From positions 2,604,001 through 2,668,000 of the forward strand of contig CM070723.1 of assembly GCA_036346275.1 (NCBI GenBank): a DNA stretch of 64,000 bases, written 5' to 3'. The notes beneath the pieces were generated by a model that was given only the letters and a program-made list of their open reading frames with translations, searched no databases and was not told the origin of the DNA. The stretch comes from Otatea glauca (taxonomy: Eukaryota; Streptophyta; Magnoliopsida; Poales; Poaceae). Positions 11,739-23,890 of this stretch are shown piece after piece. The first letter of the stretch is position 1; each line of letters starts with the position of its first letter. Made by a program: the position numbers and the translations under genes.

Positions 11739-12332
11739 ACCCAGTAGTCCATGCTGTGCTTGGGCCGGCACGGCATGGCACGAGCACGACTTGGCACGGT
11801 ACAACCCGTTTATTCGAATAATAGTCGATTTTAGTTGTGGAAGGCTTTAAAAAACCTGAAAAACTTCAAAAAACTAAAAAGTTTTTTTTGTATAAATACG
11901 GTAGCAGCTCCCCTCATTACCCCACCAGTAAATTTTTAATCTCTTCTCTACATTCTCTTGTAAAAATTCTCTTGCTTTTGGAGATAATTTGGCAAAATTC
12001 AAAATAGTCTTGTCAAAAATCCGAAATCCATCTTCTGGATTCTAGCAAGAAAAATCAAGGTAAGAATAGTTATTTAAATTTTCACTGTTCATATTATTTT
12101 AAATGAGATTAAAGTACTAGTAGTGTAATTATTTTTTGCAGTTTTATTTATAGAGCACCAACATTTTGCAGTGGTGGTACAAGCACAAGATAACAAATTC
12201 GGTGCTTTCCATAATAGAACAGGACGTGTTAACATTTCTTGTCTCCACGATTTCTTCGCAGTCTGCTTTCAGTCTACCCGAAAGAATGATCGAGAAGAGA
12301 AGAACAAATCTGACAAATTAGATGGTAGAAAT

Positions 12333-14866
12333 TGAAAGTGCATCTAGGCACTTATGTTATTTTGGTGATTAATGACAAACGCATATAATGACAATCTATG
12401 TAATTAAGTAAATGCTTAACTTAGTGCTTAGCAAATGACAAACCTCTAATATAATTATATTGCTATGAGACTAACATGTTATTGCCTAGTTGAGTATCAG
12501 TCTCATCTTTTAGAGGAAAATCAAATAGGAAGGTTAAGCAAAGATAAGGTATGCAATTTTGGTATCTATTCTATATTTGTTATTGCATTCCTTTCGTGCA
12601 AATGCATAGTGAACTCCAAGTAGCATGTTGATTTTATATATGCACATTGGTTCATGTCATATTTATTTGTGCATATATATTCATTTGAGTTCATTATGGT
12701 ATGCATGTATTAACTAGAGTTAAACTTCATATTGCTATAGATTGACTTGGTGCATGCATGTTTTATTTGTATACCTTCTCATGCAATTCTCTTAGTGAAG
12801 TTTAACCTAGTGTTAGATCACATATTTACTCTTATTCCAAATATTATTTGTACATGTACAATTCGTGTATATTCTATCATGTGCTTCATTTAAGTAAAGA
12901 CTGTGATCCTTGCCATGATTTAATTGATTCATCATATTGGCAATTATATCTCTCTCTAGTGCATATAGATCAATTACATATTCATCATGATGTACTTAGT
13001 AGAGAACATTTCTTATGACAAGTGTTTCCATTTATGTTGTGCTTCCTTATATGAAACACTTTTTGAAATCAACTGTTCACAAATATCAATTAATTCATAT
13101 CTATTGAGCTTTTGGGACTAATGTCTTTCATGAGTAGTTTGGAAAGAATTAGGTCCCGTCTGTGTATGATGACCAAGGTATCTTGGAGGATGATCATTAA
13201 ACCGAGGTCAACAAGACGGCGGTGTCACCAAGAGCTGAGGACTAAGTCAAAGATTGACTTGGCGTGGAGATCGTCAGAGAGGATGATCAAGTCAAGGTTG
13301 ATAGGACGAGAGTCTCATGAGGTGAATCGAGTCGAGTTGGACAAGGCGAAGATGTCATCAATTATTTGGTGAAAGTCTTCATGCATCGACATCAAGAAAG
13401 AAGACGGCAAGTGACTAGTTCTAGACTTATATTATCTTTGATTTATTTTGAGTCTAAGGATTACCGTACTATTAAAAGGGATGCAATGTCGAATGACTTT
13501 TAGATGTGTCAAGTGCTCAAGTGATCCATCCTTGTGAATCTTAGAAAGAGAGTGGTGTTGGTGGTGCCGGAAAGTGAGGGTTGTAGGTCTCCCTTGGATT
13601 CTTTGTGAAATCTGTATTTATCCTTTGAATTTTTGGTAGTGAGACCTTTTTAGTTGTGTAGCCATCGTTCTTAGCTTTTGATAGAGTCCAAAATCACTGA
13701 AATCGGAGTCCGGATTGAAAAGTTATGCTCGTTTTCGTCGGGCTGGCCAGTGCAATCCGGAGTATCCGGATATTCAATCCGGACATTCCGGGTTGACACC
13801 CTCGTGGTGCTCTCGACCAATCCGAGTATCCGGGGTTTTTTCCGGAGTCTCCGGGTTGTGCCCAGCTGTTTCCAACGGCTAGTTTTTTTTGGACCTCTAT
13901 TTAAAGCCACCTTCTTCCTCTTTTCGAAAGAGGCTTTTACCCTGTAGATTAGAGGTGGTATACCCTTGTTCTTGAGCCCCAAAACACCTCTTTACCCTTA
14001 GATCTAAGTGATCCCCTTGGTGAGAAGGGTTGGGAAGAGTTTGAGAAGTGAGGTGCTAGGTTGAGTGAGATTTTGAGTTGTTTGAGCACTTGATTTCATC
14101 TCCAAGCTTGTTCTTCGTGAGCATTTGTTACTCTTGGAGGTTGAGGACTCCTAGACGGCTAGGAGGTCGCCTACGAGCCATCGGAGCTTTGTGTGGTTAG
14201 CCGTGGGAAGTTTGTGAAGGTCGGTTTCGCCTCCGTAAGGGAAGGAATCAAAGGAGTGAAGACCGGCGAGTGCATTTGTGCAACACCGGGAGGAAGAGGG
14301 TTGAAAGAGACCCCGGCTCAAGTGTGACCGAGCCGCCTCAACGGAGACGTAGAATCCCCTCAAGGATCCGAACTTCGGGTGAAAAATCATCGTCTCTAAG
14401 ATTGCTTCTTACTCTTGTTTTAGTATTTGTTTTTGAATCTTGAAATTGCCCGATCTACTCTATTGTTGTGTTTGGCTCTAGATCTTCATCATCCCCATGT
14501 ACCTGATAGCATTTAGATCTTTTGTATTCAAGTAGATTGTTGAAAATTGCAGGATTTAAAATCTCATTTCGAGGTCTTAAACCGAGTATCCGGACTTCGA
14601 ACCCGGATAGTCCGGACATTTCGAGTATCCGAGATAAGTCCCGGACACTCCGGTCTGAGTCCCTCGGATCCAATCCGGAGTATCCGGACTCCTGAACCCG
14701 GACAGTCCGGACATTTCGGAGTATCCGGATAAAAATCCCGGACACTCCGGACTTAGACCCTCGGGAGATTTTATTTAGCTGCAAATTTTTTATTCCACTG
14801 CATTTAGTTACAAAGTTTTTAATTCGCCTATTCACCCCCCTCTAGGCGACATCCCCTGTCCTTTCA
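12333..14866 (+). mobile_element. 2534-bp solo LTR (Copia-type) with TSD GAAAT
   Basis: The insert begins TGAAAGTGCATCTAGGCAC and ends CATCCCCTGTCCTTTCA, so its ends are TG...CA with short inverted TGAAAG/CTTTCA. It is flanked by perfect 5-bp duplications GAAAT at 12328-12332 and 14867-14871. The opening with TTTTGGTGATTAATGACAA and the closing CACCCCCCTCTAGGCGAC are hallmarks I associate with long LTRs of grass Copia elements. No internal region, primer-binding site or polypurine tract is present, so it is a solo LTR left by LTR-LTR recombination. It interrupts the hAT transposase domain and therefore post-dates it. Confidence 0.85.
13745..14765 (+). repeat. clusters of TCCGGAGTATCCGG motifs inside the solo LTR
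   Basis: Two clusters (13745-13860 and 14580-14765) contain many copies of the palindromic core TCCGGA and of GAGTATCCGGA or CCGGACA(C/T)TCCGG in both orientations. They could act as repeated protein-binding sites in the LTR; this is inference. Confidence 0.6.
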
Positions 14867-14980
14867 GAAATACTTCTCACTGTGAAAGATTGGGAACAAG
14901 CTGATTTACGAGCTCAACACACTACAAAAAATGTTGAGTTGGCGTCGACTTTTGAAAATCTTTATGTAGATAGTTAGAAG

Positions 14981-15344
14981 GAATAATTGTAATCTTCACT
15001 TTTTCATGTATCACTGAGCTATAGGTTGTACTCTTTTTTTCTTTGCCAATGTTTTCTCATTTGAGGTTTTTCTTGGCAAAGTTTTTAACGAGGTAATCAA
15101 ATATTAATAAAGCTCAATATTTAATTCTAATTATTTGTCTCTTTTTAGAATTTTATTTCATATTTTTTTGCTTATTCTAATTTTCATATATTTTTAAAAG
15201 TTTTTCTACATTCCTTTCAGTTTTTGTAATTATTCTAGATTTTCCCCCAATTTTTCCTTTTTCAAAATTTTACGATTTTCCTTTTTTTTTTTGTATTTTT
15301 TACATTATTTAGATTTTTTTATTTTGCAGGCCAAACGGGCCGAC
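14981..15344. other. AT-rich 3' non-coding part of the hAT relic
   Basis: This lies between the transposase stop and the GC-rich subterminal repeats of the same element. It contains pyrimidine and T-rich runs and no gene. Confidence 0.5.
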
Positions 15345-15505
15345 CATAGCCCGTCAGCCCGTTTGTACCTGTGCTGGCACAGCACAGCCCGGCAACCACC
15401 CGGGTTGTGACCTCGCCCCGTTGGTCGACATGGCACGACCCGTAGTCGGGCCTAAACGGGCCGTGCTGTGCCGAGCCGCCATTTGACCATCACTACCGCA
15501 TTAGC

Positions 15506-15831
15506 CAGGGTTAACAAAATCGACCATATCGAGTCGGTTCGAAATCCTAATTCAATTTGTTAAAAAAATCACTACCGCATTAGCCAGGGTTTAAAAAAAA
15601 TCGAAAAAATTTATGTCACGTAAACCGATCGAAAATCAGTGAAAATCGCTCAAAAATCGACCTTAAGAAAAGTTCAATTTGTTAGTTGGTTTTCGATTTT
15701 TTTTAATTCTTTTCCTTAAACCGTTTGATTTCGAAACCCTTTGGTTTTTAACTATTTTCGTCCGATTTTTATGATAAATCGATGCTGATAAGATCTCAAT
15801 TTTCCAATGCAAAATGATTTTGTTAACCCTC
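15506..15831 (+). mobile_element. hAT-type MITE (CAGGGTTAAC family), copy 2
   Basis: It begins CAGGGTTAACAAAATCG and ends GATTTTGTTAACCCT, near-perfect inverted termini of about 15 bp. The interior shares CGCTCAAAAA, GTTCAATT and the TTAGTT(G/T)GTTTTTCG-type block with the copy at 3507-3870. It sits 10 bp beyond the end of the hAT relic. A 24-bp direct repeat (15489-15512 and 15568-15591) duplicates the hAT-end/MITE-start junction inside the element. Confidence 0.65.
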
Positions 15832-15873
15832 ACAGCATCAGCTTAGCCCGGCCACTCTCTTTCTTTTCTTTTA

Positions 15874-16074
15874 GAGCAAGTACAATAGCAAAGCCAACTA
15901 CTGGCTAATAGTAAGCTAAAAGTCAGTTTGTATAATAACTGTCTCTAAAGGTTGTCTCTAGATATTGTGCAATAACTATCTTTTCTCTCTTGTACATAAA
16001 TAATCTACCTATATAGACAAAAGCTGATGTGTACAAGTTAAAAGACAGCTAACGTGATTTTATTGTACATACCC
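15874..16074 (+). mobile_element. Tourist-like MITE, TSD TTA
   Basis: This 201-bp element begins GAGCAAGTACAATAG and ends TATTGTACATACCC, forming inverted termini. It is flanked by TTA at 15871-15873 and 16075-16077, the 3-bp duplication typical of PIF/Harbinger MITEs. A related, less complete copy lies at about 24690-24930. Confidence 0.75.
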
Positions 16075-16077
16075 TTA

Positions 16078-17596
16078 CGTCTCTGTAGATTTTGAGCAGC
16101 TAGAGGTACGGCCGAGTTGGGCACATGGCTCACAGATTGTTCGATTCTGGAGTTCGCAAGATTTCTTTTGCTTATTGTTATTGTATTACAGATTGCCCAA
16201 TGCTGCAATGCACATTCGCGTCTTGTTTACTTTGATTTTGGAGGACTGAAGGAAATCGTGATGAATTGTTGAGATCACATTCAGGCTGTTTCAGTCACAT
16301 CTCAGCCTACTTTGCAATGTCTTCCACTCTTTCTTCTAGTTATCTAGTAGCAGTAGTAGATGACGATCTTAATGGAAGCAAGGTGTCATCAGAAACGTTC
16401 GGGCGCAAACAAAGTTAACATAAGGAAAAAAAAACGCACTAATACACCTTGGAAGCGAATTTACGGACGTATCTTAATTTCTTACCTAAGAAACCACTAT
16501 TTTTCACTAAACTCCTACCTAAAACCTCAGCTGTCATGATTCACGATCCTTGCTTGTGCTCGCTGAGCAAGCACGAAACCACAGCATTCAGTTTTACCTA
16601 CTCTACTCTTGATGGAACTACCAAAATGTCATTATGCCCAGGCTTTTCTGGCCAACCTGGCCGTTGTTCACTTGTTCATTACCCCTACTCGTGTGATTAA
16701 CAATGCATTTTTTTGCACCACAACTGGTCATGTGAAGAAGGTGGCTATCACATGAAGGAAATCAAAAGCCTTTCATTCATTTAGTTCATGTATGCATTCA
16801 TTTTGAATAAACTATAGCTTTTTGCTCCATAACTGGATGAAATCTGATCTCTGAATCTGAAGGATGAGTACGTAGGAAAGCAAAAGTTGTACCCCTCCTG
16901 ATCAGATTTCCTCTCTTTTCATTTTTCCTCCCTATTTGTGCATAAAAGCATTGATCAACGTACCTAGCTACTACTCCCACCGTGGTAAGTGTGCTGAGCT
17001 TTTTACATCAAAAGCAGGGCCTCTGGTTGTCTCCAATTAAATTCTCCTGCAGAAAGGCTGGCGCGCCGCGCGACATACATGCAGGTCCTGCTTGCTTCAC
17101 TCAAATCAGGTGTCTTCCTAATGTTTTAGGTTTTGCTTTTTTTTCATCTAAATCTAGAACTAAAGATAATAATAAATATATTTTAAAATTATCTATGTGA
17201 TCCTACAATTTTTTAACTATGACATAAAAATATTTATTATGGATACAAATTCACATGTATTGATGTTTTGTGATATCTATATAGCCGTCTCTTCGTAAAG
17301 AGACACTATCTCTCCTTTTTCTCTCTCTCATATCAGCAAAAATATTATAACACAAAGTATATAAACGACTGACGTAATAATATATTGTATTTCAGGTTGC
17401 CAGTGGCTCGACCCAGAGTATTTGTTGCATCGCATCGCATCACGTATTCCAGACTTCCAGTAGACAATAGTTGTACAGGAAAAAAAAAGGCACCGAATAA
17501 GGAAGCAACTCAGCGAGACGGCCGGCACGCACGCGGGCAGGTCCTATCCAAAACGATCGTTTTCCTGTCAACTGTTTTGGCTTCCGCCACAACGTT
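16078..17596. other. intergenic region without a recognisable gene
   Basis: AT-rich DNA with scattered short open frames. The stretch 17200-17395 resembles MITE debris (palindromic GTCTCTTCGTAAAGAGAC at about 17286-17303). The Copia element starting at 17602 inserted at its right end. Confidence 0.4.
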
Positions 17597-17601
17597 AACA
17601 G

Positions 17602-17828
17602 TGTTAAGGAACCTCGCTATCGAATAGTCCGGAGTTCTCGAACAGATCTGAAATTGAAGAACAGAAAGAGAGAGACACAGGTATATGAGGAGAGCGACGA
17701 CGAATTCTTTATTGCTAATGATTTCTGGTACATAGGGGGAGACCCCCCTCCTCCTTTTATAGCGCTCTCTAGGGTTTCGGCATAAGGGACCACATGGGCC
17801 TTCAATGGGCTTTTAGGGTTTCTCAACA
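17602..17828 (-). repeat. 3' LTR of the Copia element
   Basis: Ends are TGTTAAGGAACC...TTTCTCAACA on the plus strand (TGTTGAG...CCTTAACA on the element's strand). A TATA box CTATAAAAGG lies on the minus strand at 17753-17762. Confidence 0.92.
17753..17762 (-). promoter_or_regulatory. LTR TATA box (3' LTR)
   Basis: CTATAAAAGG on the element's sense strand, a near-consensus plant TATA box. The identical site occurs in the 5' LTR. Confidence 0.7.
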
Positions 17829-17842
17829 CTCCCCCTTGGGCC
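17829..17842 (-). other. polypurine tract of the Copia element
   Basis: On the minus strand CCAAGGGGGAG abuts the first base of the 3' LTR (TGTTGAG). This is the expected primer for plus-strand DNA synthesis. Confidence 0.75.
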
Positions 17843-17849
17843 CTTTGCC

Positions 17850-20800
17850 GCGAGATGCATATGCCTCGTTAAAACTCCGAAAAACCCAAAGGGAAAAATA
17901 CTTGGAGAAAGAGTACATAGCATACGCTTACTATGTTGCACGAATTGCCTCGTTAAAACCTTATGCAAGAAAATTTCATGAAAAACTTGCTAAGGAAAAA
18001 AATGTACAATTCTCCCAACTTCAAATGCTAATCTTCGAGATTCATGTTGGGTATTCATAATTCATGCTCGAGATTCATGTGGGAGTATGTGAAATATCTC
18101 CCCGAAATCGCACTTCTCTAAGTCTCATCATCCCAATTCCTTTCACGCACCTTTCAAAGGTAGATCTTTGGAGTGATTTAGTGAACAAATCTGCAAGATT
18201 TTCACATGACTTAGTATGCAATATCTTGATCTCGTTCATCTTATGCAATTCATGAGCATAGAAGAACTTGGGGTTGATATGCTTCGTGAGATTGCTCTTC
18301 ACATAACCCATTTGTGCTTGGGCAACACAAGCTGCAATATCTTCATAAATTATCGTGGGAGTTTGCTCAATGTTCAAACCACATGACTTACGGATGTGGT
18401 GAACCATTCTTCCGAGCCATGCACATTCACGAGATGCTTCATACAAAGCGATGATTTCCGAGTGATTTGTCGACGTCGAGACAAGAGTCTGCTTAGACGA
18501 CTTCCAAGAAATTGCTGTTCCTCCACATAGGAAAACATAGCCGCTTTGGGACTTGCCAAGATGCGGTCCGATAAATACCAAAGATCGGCATAGCCAACCA
18601 AATTCAATTCATTATTTCTTCTAAAGAATGCATCGAGGTCTTTGCTTCCTTGGAGGTAGCGGAAGATGTCCTTGATCCCTTTCCAATGCCTTTTGGTGGG
18701 TTCTCAGACTGCATCTGTGCTAGCAAATTCACAAATAACGCAATGTCCGGTCTAGTGCTATTCGCAAGGTACATGAGCGCTCCAACTGCACTCAAATATG
18801 GGAATTCTGCTCCCGTGACTTCCTCCCCTCTTCTCTAGGTCTCAGATGGGTCTAGGTCCGCTTGGAGTGACCTTCCACCATTGGAGTCTTTGCAGGATAT
18901 ACTTTTTCAAAGCTAAATCTTTCCAACACTTTCTGCGTGTAGGTTGATTGATGTACCAAGATTCCTCCTTGGACATGTTCAAGCCGCAAGCCTAAACAAA
19001 ACTTGGTTTTACCCAAATCTTTCATTTCAAACTCGGACTTCAAGTATGAGCATGCCACTTCAATTTCTTCATCCGTCCCAATGATGTTCAAGTCATCTAC
19101 ATAGACGGAGATTATACAGAATCCATTCGGGATCATTGTATAAACACACATGGACAATCTTCATTGCTTGTGTAGCCTTTCTTGCAGAGAAAATCACTCA
19201 GCGATTGTACCACATTTTTCCCGATCGCTTGAAATTTATACAGTGATTTCTCCTATTTCACATCAGCATGTGTTTCTATTTGCTCCATCTTGGTTCGGGA
19301 TAGGAATTCCTTCCAGTACTTTCATGTATATCTCGAATCCAAGTTTCCATCTGGTATGCTGTGACAACATCCATTAGCTTCATTCTCAACTTCAAGTTGA
19401 CTGCCATTGAGATCAAATATCTAAAGGTAATTCCTCCCATGACCGGAGAATAGGTTTCTTCATAATCAACTCCAGGACGTTGAGTGAAACCTTGAGCTAC
19501 AAGCCTTGCTTTGTACCTTACAACTTCGTTGTTTTCATTTCTCTTCCGAACAAAGACCCATTTGTGACCTACGGGGTTTACATGGGGAGGTGTGCGATAT
19601 CGGGCCCAAACACCTCTCTCTTGTTCGAGACACTAACTCTGCTGTGTGATTGCCTTTTTCATTCTTCCCAATCTAGCCTTTTCTTGCACTCTGCGAGAGA
19701 TGCAGGCTCGGGATCATGATCAATGATCGAGGCAATCTTCTTTGCGAAGTATGCATCAACGTTGGCTGTTGCTCTATTCAGGGATTCTCCTGTTACTACA
19801 AAGTTTATGGCCATTTCTTCATGGGGTGCTTCATGCACTTCTACTTACTCTTCGCTGCTTTTCCCTATCGCAGGAGCAAGTTCCTTTAGCTTTTCATCGC
19901 CTATGTGTGCGCACACATTATTTCCGGCGGCTTCCTGCAGTGGAAGATTCAAGTCTGGAATTGCCTTTTCCATTGGCTTCTTTCGAGGCAGTCTCAAACC
20001 GCTCCCTTCTTTCCTTGGGCCATTTTCGTGATTGGTTGTGGTAAGTCCTCTCGCCAGCTTTTCTCAGACGCGTCTCGGTACTTTGGGTTTGAGGAGCAGA
20101 TTGCTGTTCTTTTTCTTTGAGGCCTCTGAGCAGTTGAGGATACCTTCTATTTTCTTTGGTATTTCCACCCTCTCGGTGCATTTCTTGTGGTACATGCGAC
20201 TTAACCACGCCCTTGGATCACAAAATGATCAGCGATTCATTTGCTAAATTCGCAAATCGATTATCTTCTAGACTTCTTGATTTGCTTCATTAGTTCGGGG
20301 TCATGTGCGGGATCCTGGAATGCCATATGATTTCCGGCATTTTTCATCCAAAGGTTGATTTCTCCCCTAATGACGGAAACGATCCTCGTCAAAGATGCAA
20401 TCGAATCGGTCAGATGCAAGTCTCCAATCATGGGTTCCAAATACTGATTATGGATGCACTCCCATAACCAACGATATCCCGGACTTGCGAGAGGGCCCAT
20501 TTCAATCACCGAGGGGTGGTATAGGTACATATACCATACACCCAAATTTTCTAAGATGGGAGATCTTCGGATGATCCTGCACAAGCCGCATAGGAGAATG
20601 GGTGTTGTAGGCCGATGGTCCAAATTGATAAGTCTTCTGCGTGCGAGATGCGTGTCCCCAACAAGTGTTGGGCAAGTTACAACTCGCAAAAGCGGTCCGC
20701 AATGAACTTAATCATCTTTATTAGTGCTTCGCTAGTCCATTCTGCGTATGGACGTGCGGTGGAGTGCTCAATCGCTATCCTCGTTGTTGTGCAATAATCA

Positions 20801-22560
20801 TCAAATGCCTTTGAAGTAAATTCTCCGCATTGTCCATTCGATGGACTTCACGCGATGATCAGGGAAAGCATTCTTAATTCTTATGATCTGCGAGATCAGC
20901 TTTGCAAAAGCATGGTTTCTTGTTGACAACAAGCATACATGCGACCATTTCGAGGAAGCATCGATGAGCACCATAAAGTATCGAAACGGCCCTGACAGGG
21001 GCTGAATCGGACCGCAAATATCCCCCTGGATGCGTTCCAGGAATGCAGGGATTTCACTTTGCACTTTCATAACAGAGGGTCTAGTTATTAATTTCCCGGT
21101 GGCACATGCAGGGCACACAAAATCTTCATGATTCGGGAAATTTTTAACATTAATGCCATGATCCTGTGAGTTGTTCACTATATTTCTCATCATTCTAAGA
21201 CCAGGATGACCTAATCTACCATGCCATTAAGAAAATAACTCGGAGCTTCTAAAAACAGTCTTCAAGGAAGTATACACTTCGGGTGCATGAATATTCGTGT
21301 AGTACAACCCAGATTCATATGAGGGACATTTTTCTAATACCATTTTTCCACATACCGCGTGCTTCACAATGCACAAATATTCTTTGCCATTTTCTTCATT
21401 GGTTTCTACGTGAAAACCATTGGCGCGGATGTCTTTAAAGCTTAAGAGAGTGCGAGTTGATTCAGGGTACAAAAGGGCTTCTTCAATTACCAAAGTTGTA
21501 CCCATAGGCAATATAATAGTGGCTCTTCCTGAGCCGATTACATATGAGTCGCTTCTTGCGATCGTAGTAATCTTTCCAGCGTTCTTTGTGATCGACTGAA
21601 AGTATTTAGACCCTCTTAAGATGGTATTTGTTATGCTACTATAATTCCAATAAAACAGAGGCAAAATAATTCAAAATTTGCTTATAAAGGAAAGAATACT
21701 GGAATAAAGAATAAATTGCATATTTATTCATGAGAGAAGTATGCTCTTCTAGAGCTTACAATTCATTATTCAAAGAAAATGCTAACAACCATAATCTAAA
21801 AGAAATGTGATTCATGCATTAACGGGCTTTGGACTTTTCCTTGGCCTGAAACTTCTCTTTTTTCACCTTGTTTGCCCTTCTTTCTATGAATGGGCTTTCT
21901 CACCTTGTAGCTATTGGCATTGACTTACGTGCGGTGCCCTTCCAGTGGTCATGAGACATAGTTCTTGCGTAGAACATTGTCTTGTGATTCCGCAACTTGC
22001 ATTACATCAATCGCCGCTATACTCCTTGTATGCGTCCTGATGATAGTTGCGTGCACTCTGGATAGCATTAGGGTGGAAGGTAGAGAGAGTCTTCTCAATC
22101 TTTTCTTCATCAGTGATCTTCATGCCACATAGAGAGAGATTGGTACAAATTCTGTGCAAGGCAGAATTATACTCGGCCACTGTTCTGAAGTCTGCAAACC
22201 TCAGGCGTACCCAATCTTGCTGTGCTTGGGGCAAGATGGTGTACTTGAGCTTTTCGAACTGCTTCTGAAGTGCAGTCCAAAGCTTGAGTGCACTCTCCTC
22301 AGCCATGTATTCATTCTTCAGAGTGGCTGAGAGGTGGTGCCTGAGGAAGTGCAAGGCTTGATCATTCTGTTCGGCGGTAGGTTTCGCGTCCTGCGAGGAC
22401 CCTAGACCAATTGCTGCGCGGAGCTTCTTGCCCCCACGAACGATCTTTACGTCCGATGCCCAAGTGAGATAGTTCTGACCGTGCGGGGCGCTTCTTCAAA
22501 CTCACGATTCACGATGCCGACATCTTCAAGATTTCAAAATTCGACATTAGATTATGCGTG
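17850..22560 (-). pseudogene. Copia gag-pol polyprotein, broken
   Basis: Read on the minus strand, domains appear in Copia order. Gag is at 22560-22007 (a UBN2-like region with LKLWTALQKQFEKLKYTILP). The protease/spacer part is at 21664-21227, pre-integrase WHGRLGHPG is near 21225, and the integrase core with GDICGPI and the FMVLIDASSKWS block is at 21193-20801. RT is spread over about 19720-18850, with KWVFVRKRNENNEVVRYKARLVA and YVDDLNIIG, where YVDD is the catalytic site. RNase H is at 18581-18075, with SGYVFLCGGTAISWKSSKQ and ADLFTKSLQ. Breaks include an in-frame TAA just before WHGRLGHPG, a frameshift after HRVKSI near 20850 and several more between integrase and RT. It cannot make an intact polyprotein. 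Confidence 0.9.
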
Positions 22561-22889
22561 TAATCTAATAGAAAATGGTTGCTAAAAGCATAAAGATGCA
22601 GAAAATAAATTCATATGCATTGCATTATATAAAATAAAGCAAATGATTCAAAATTCACAAAACAGAGAAATAAAGCAAGAAAATTAAAAACAGAGCCAAA
22701 AAAATCTTCTTGATTTTCTGGCATTTTTTCAAAATTTTCTGCGATTTTTCAACAAATTTCTCTTTTTTTTTTCTTTTCTTTCCTTTTTTTTTTCTCTGGA
22801 CGAATGGCCTTTGGGCCATGCTGCAGAACCGGCCCATTCGGCCTTCCTGGCCAAAAAGGAAAAACACTCCAGCCAATAAAAACCGGCGG

Positions 22890-23890
22890 CTAGGGTTCCC
22901 ATCCCCTAGCCGCCATGTACTCTTGCTCCAAGAAACGGCTTCGCTCGACGCATGGGCGCGCAAAACGAGCGACCGAGCGAGGGTCGCGGGCGAGGCACGG
23001 CGTCGCCGGCCGCGCGAGCGGCGGCGCTGGCGAGCCGGCGGCCGAGCGAATCGCGCGCGCTACCGGGCCGGAGCGGGAGGCGCCGCCGGCCGCGAGCGGC
23101 GGCGGCCGAGGCGCGGCGGCCGAAGCGTGCGCGCGCGCGCTACCGCCGGAAGGGGCATCGTCCGCGTCGGCCTTGCCGAGGTCGAGCTTCTTGCTCGGCG
23201 GTCCGCCGACGACAACGCTGATGGCGCGGCGGCGTGTTTCAAGCGCAAGGCGCAATGCGAGGTGGCCGTGCCATGTGTTTCAGACGCAACGCCGCGGCCG
23301 CGTTGCGTCTTGAGTGTTGCTGCGCAGAGTAGCGAACCGAACGGCCGCAAACCGAGGCGGGCGGCGCTGCTCGCGCGGGACGGCCGAGGCGGCGGACGGC
23401 CGCGAGCCGAGGCGGGCGTCGCTGCCGCGAGCGGCGGCGGTCGCCATGCGCGCAATGGCCGTGTCGGCGGTGGAGAGGGCACGCTTCGTCTTGCGGCGGC
23501 GGCGAGTCCGAGCGCGTGAGGCGGAGCGCGACGCCGTCGCGCCGCCCGACCGAGGGCGTGGCGTCGGGCACGACGGCCGAATCGGCGCGGCCGCCGGCCG
23601 CGGGCGCGCGGCGGCGGCGGCGGCGCGATCTTGCGGGCGAAGCGGCGGCGAGGCCGAGGTGCGTACGCGACGGCTTGCGCCAAGACGACAAGAATGGCAC
23701 CACCGCGAGCGCGGTGCGGCCGAGGCGGCGACGCGGCGCTCGAGCGCATCACCGGCGGCGAGGTTTCAACGGCGCCGTCGCGCGGAGCCGAGGCATCGGC
23801 GCCGCTGCGTGTGCGGGCGGTGCTTCGGGCGTGCTTCGTGCACAAAGGCGGTGGCGCGATGGCTTCATGCCGAGGCGACAGCTTTTTTTT
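22890..23890 (-). other. GC-rich leader of the Copia element
   Basis: About 1 kb between the primer-binding site and gag is extremely GC-rich, while the rest of the element is near 40-45% GC by eye. It is dense in GGCGGC, GCGAGC, GCCGAGGC and CGCGCG motifs with internal direct repetition (for example CGAGCCGAGGCGGGCG versions near 23355 and 23405). Long open frames exist on both strands, as expected of stop-poor GC-rich DNA, but their products are Arg/Ala/Pro-rich and match no family I recognise. It may be a structured leader or a captured host fragment. Confidence 0.6.

Larger units (their letters stand above)
12178..14980 (+). pseudogene. hAT transposase, C-terminal dimerisation domain, interrupted
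   Basis: Segment 12178-12332 encodes WWYKHKITNSVLSII followed by a region ending EKRRTNLTN. Segment 14872-14980 continues with LLTVKDWEQADLRAQHT and ends FENLYVDS plus stop. Together they match the hAT C-terminal dimerisation domain, whose landmarks are WW, the P-x-S-x-x-S-E-x-x-F-S block, RR-x-x-L and the KDW motif. A solo LTR sits between the two halves. An in-frame TAG follows LTN, and SSQSAFS stands where SSES(T)FS is usual. The closest relative in the window is the C-terminal exon at 54374-54655. Upstream transposase domains are missing. Confidence 0.75.
11739..15495 (+). mobile_element. relic of a hAT transposon, split by a solo LTR
   Basis: The right end (15345-15495) is packed with GGGCCG, GGCACGACCCG and CGGGCCGTGC motifs and finishes at GCCATTTGACCATCACTA. 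It mirrors the TAGTGGTGGCCAAACGG end of the better preserved element at 53841-57037. The left side (11740-11820) has the same GGCACGGCATGGCACGAGC-type subterminal repeats but has lost its terminus. Between them lies the last exon of a hAT transposase, interrupted at 12333-14866. The element is inactive. Confidence 0.65.
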
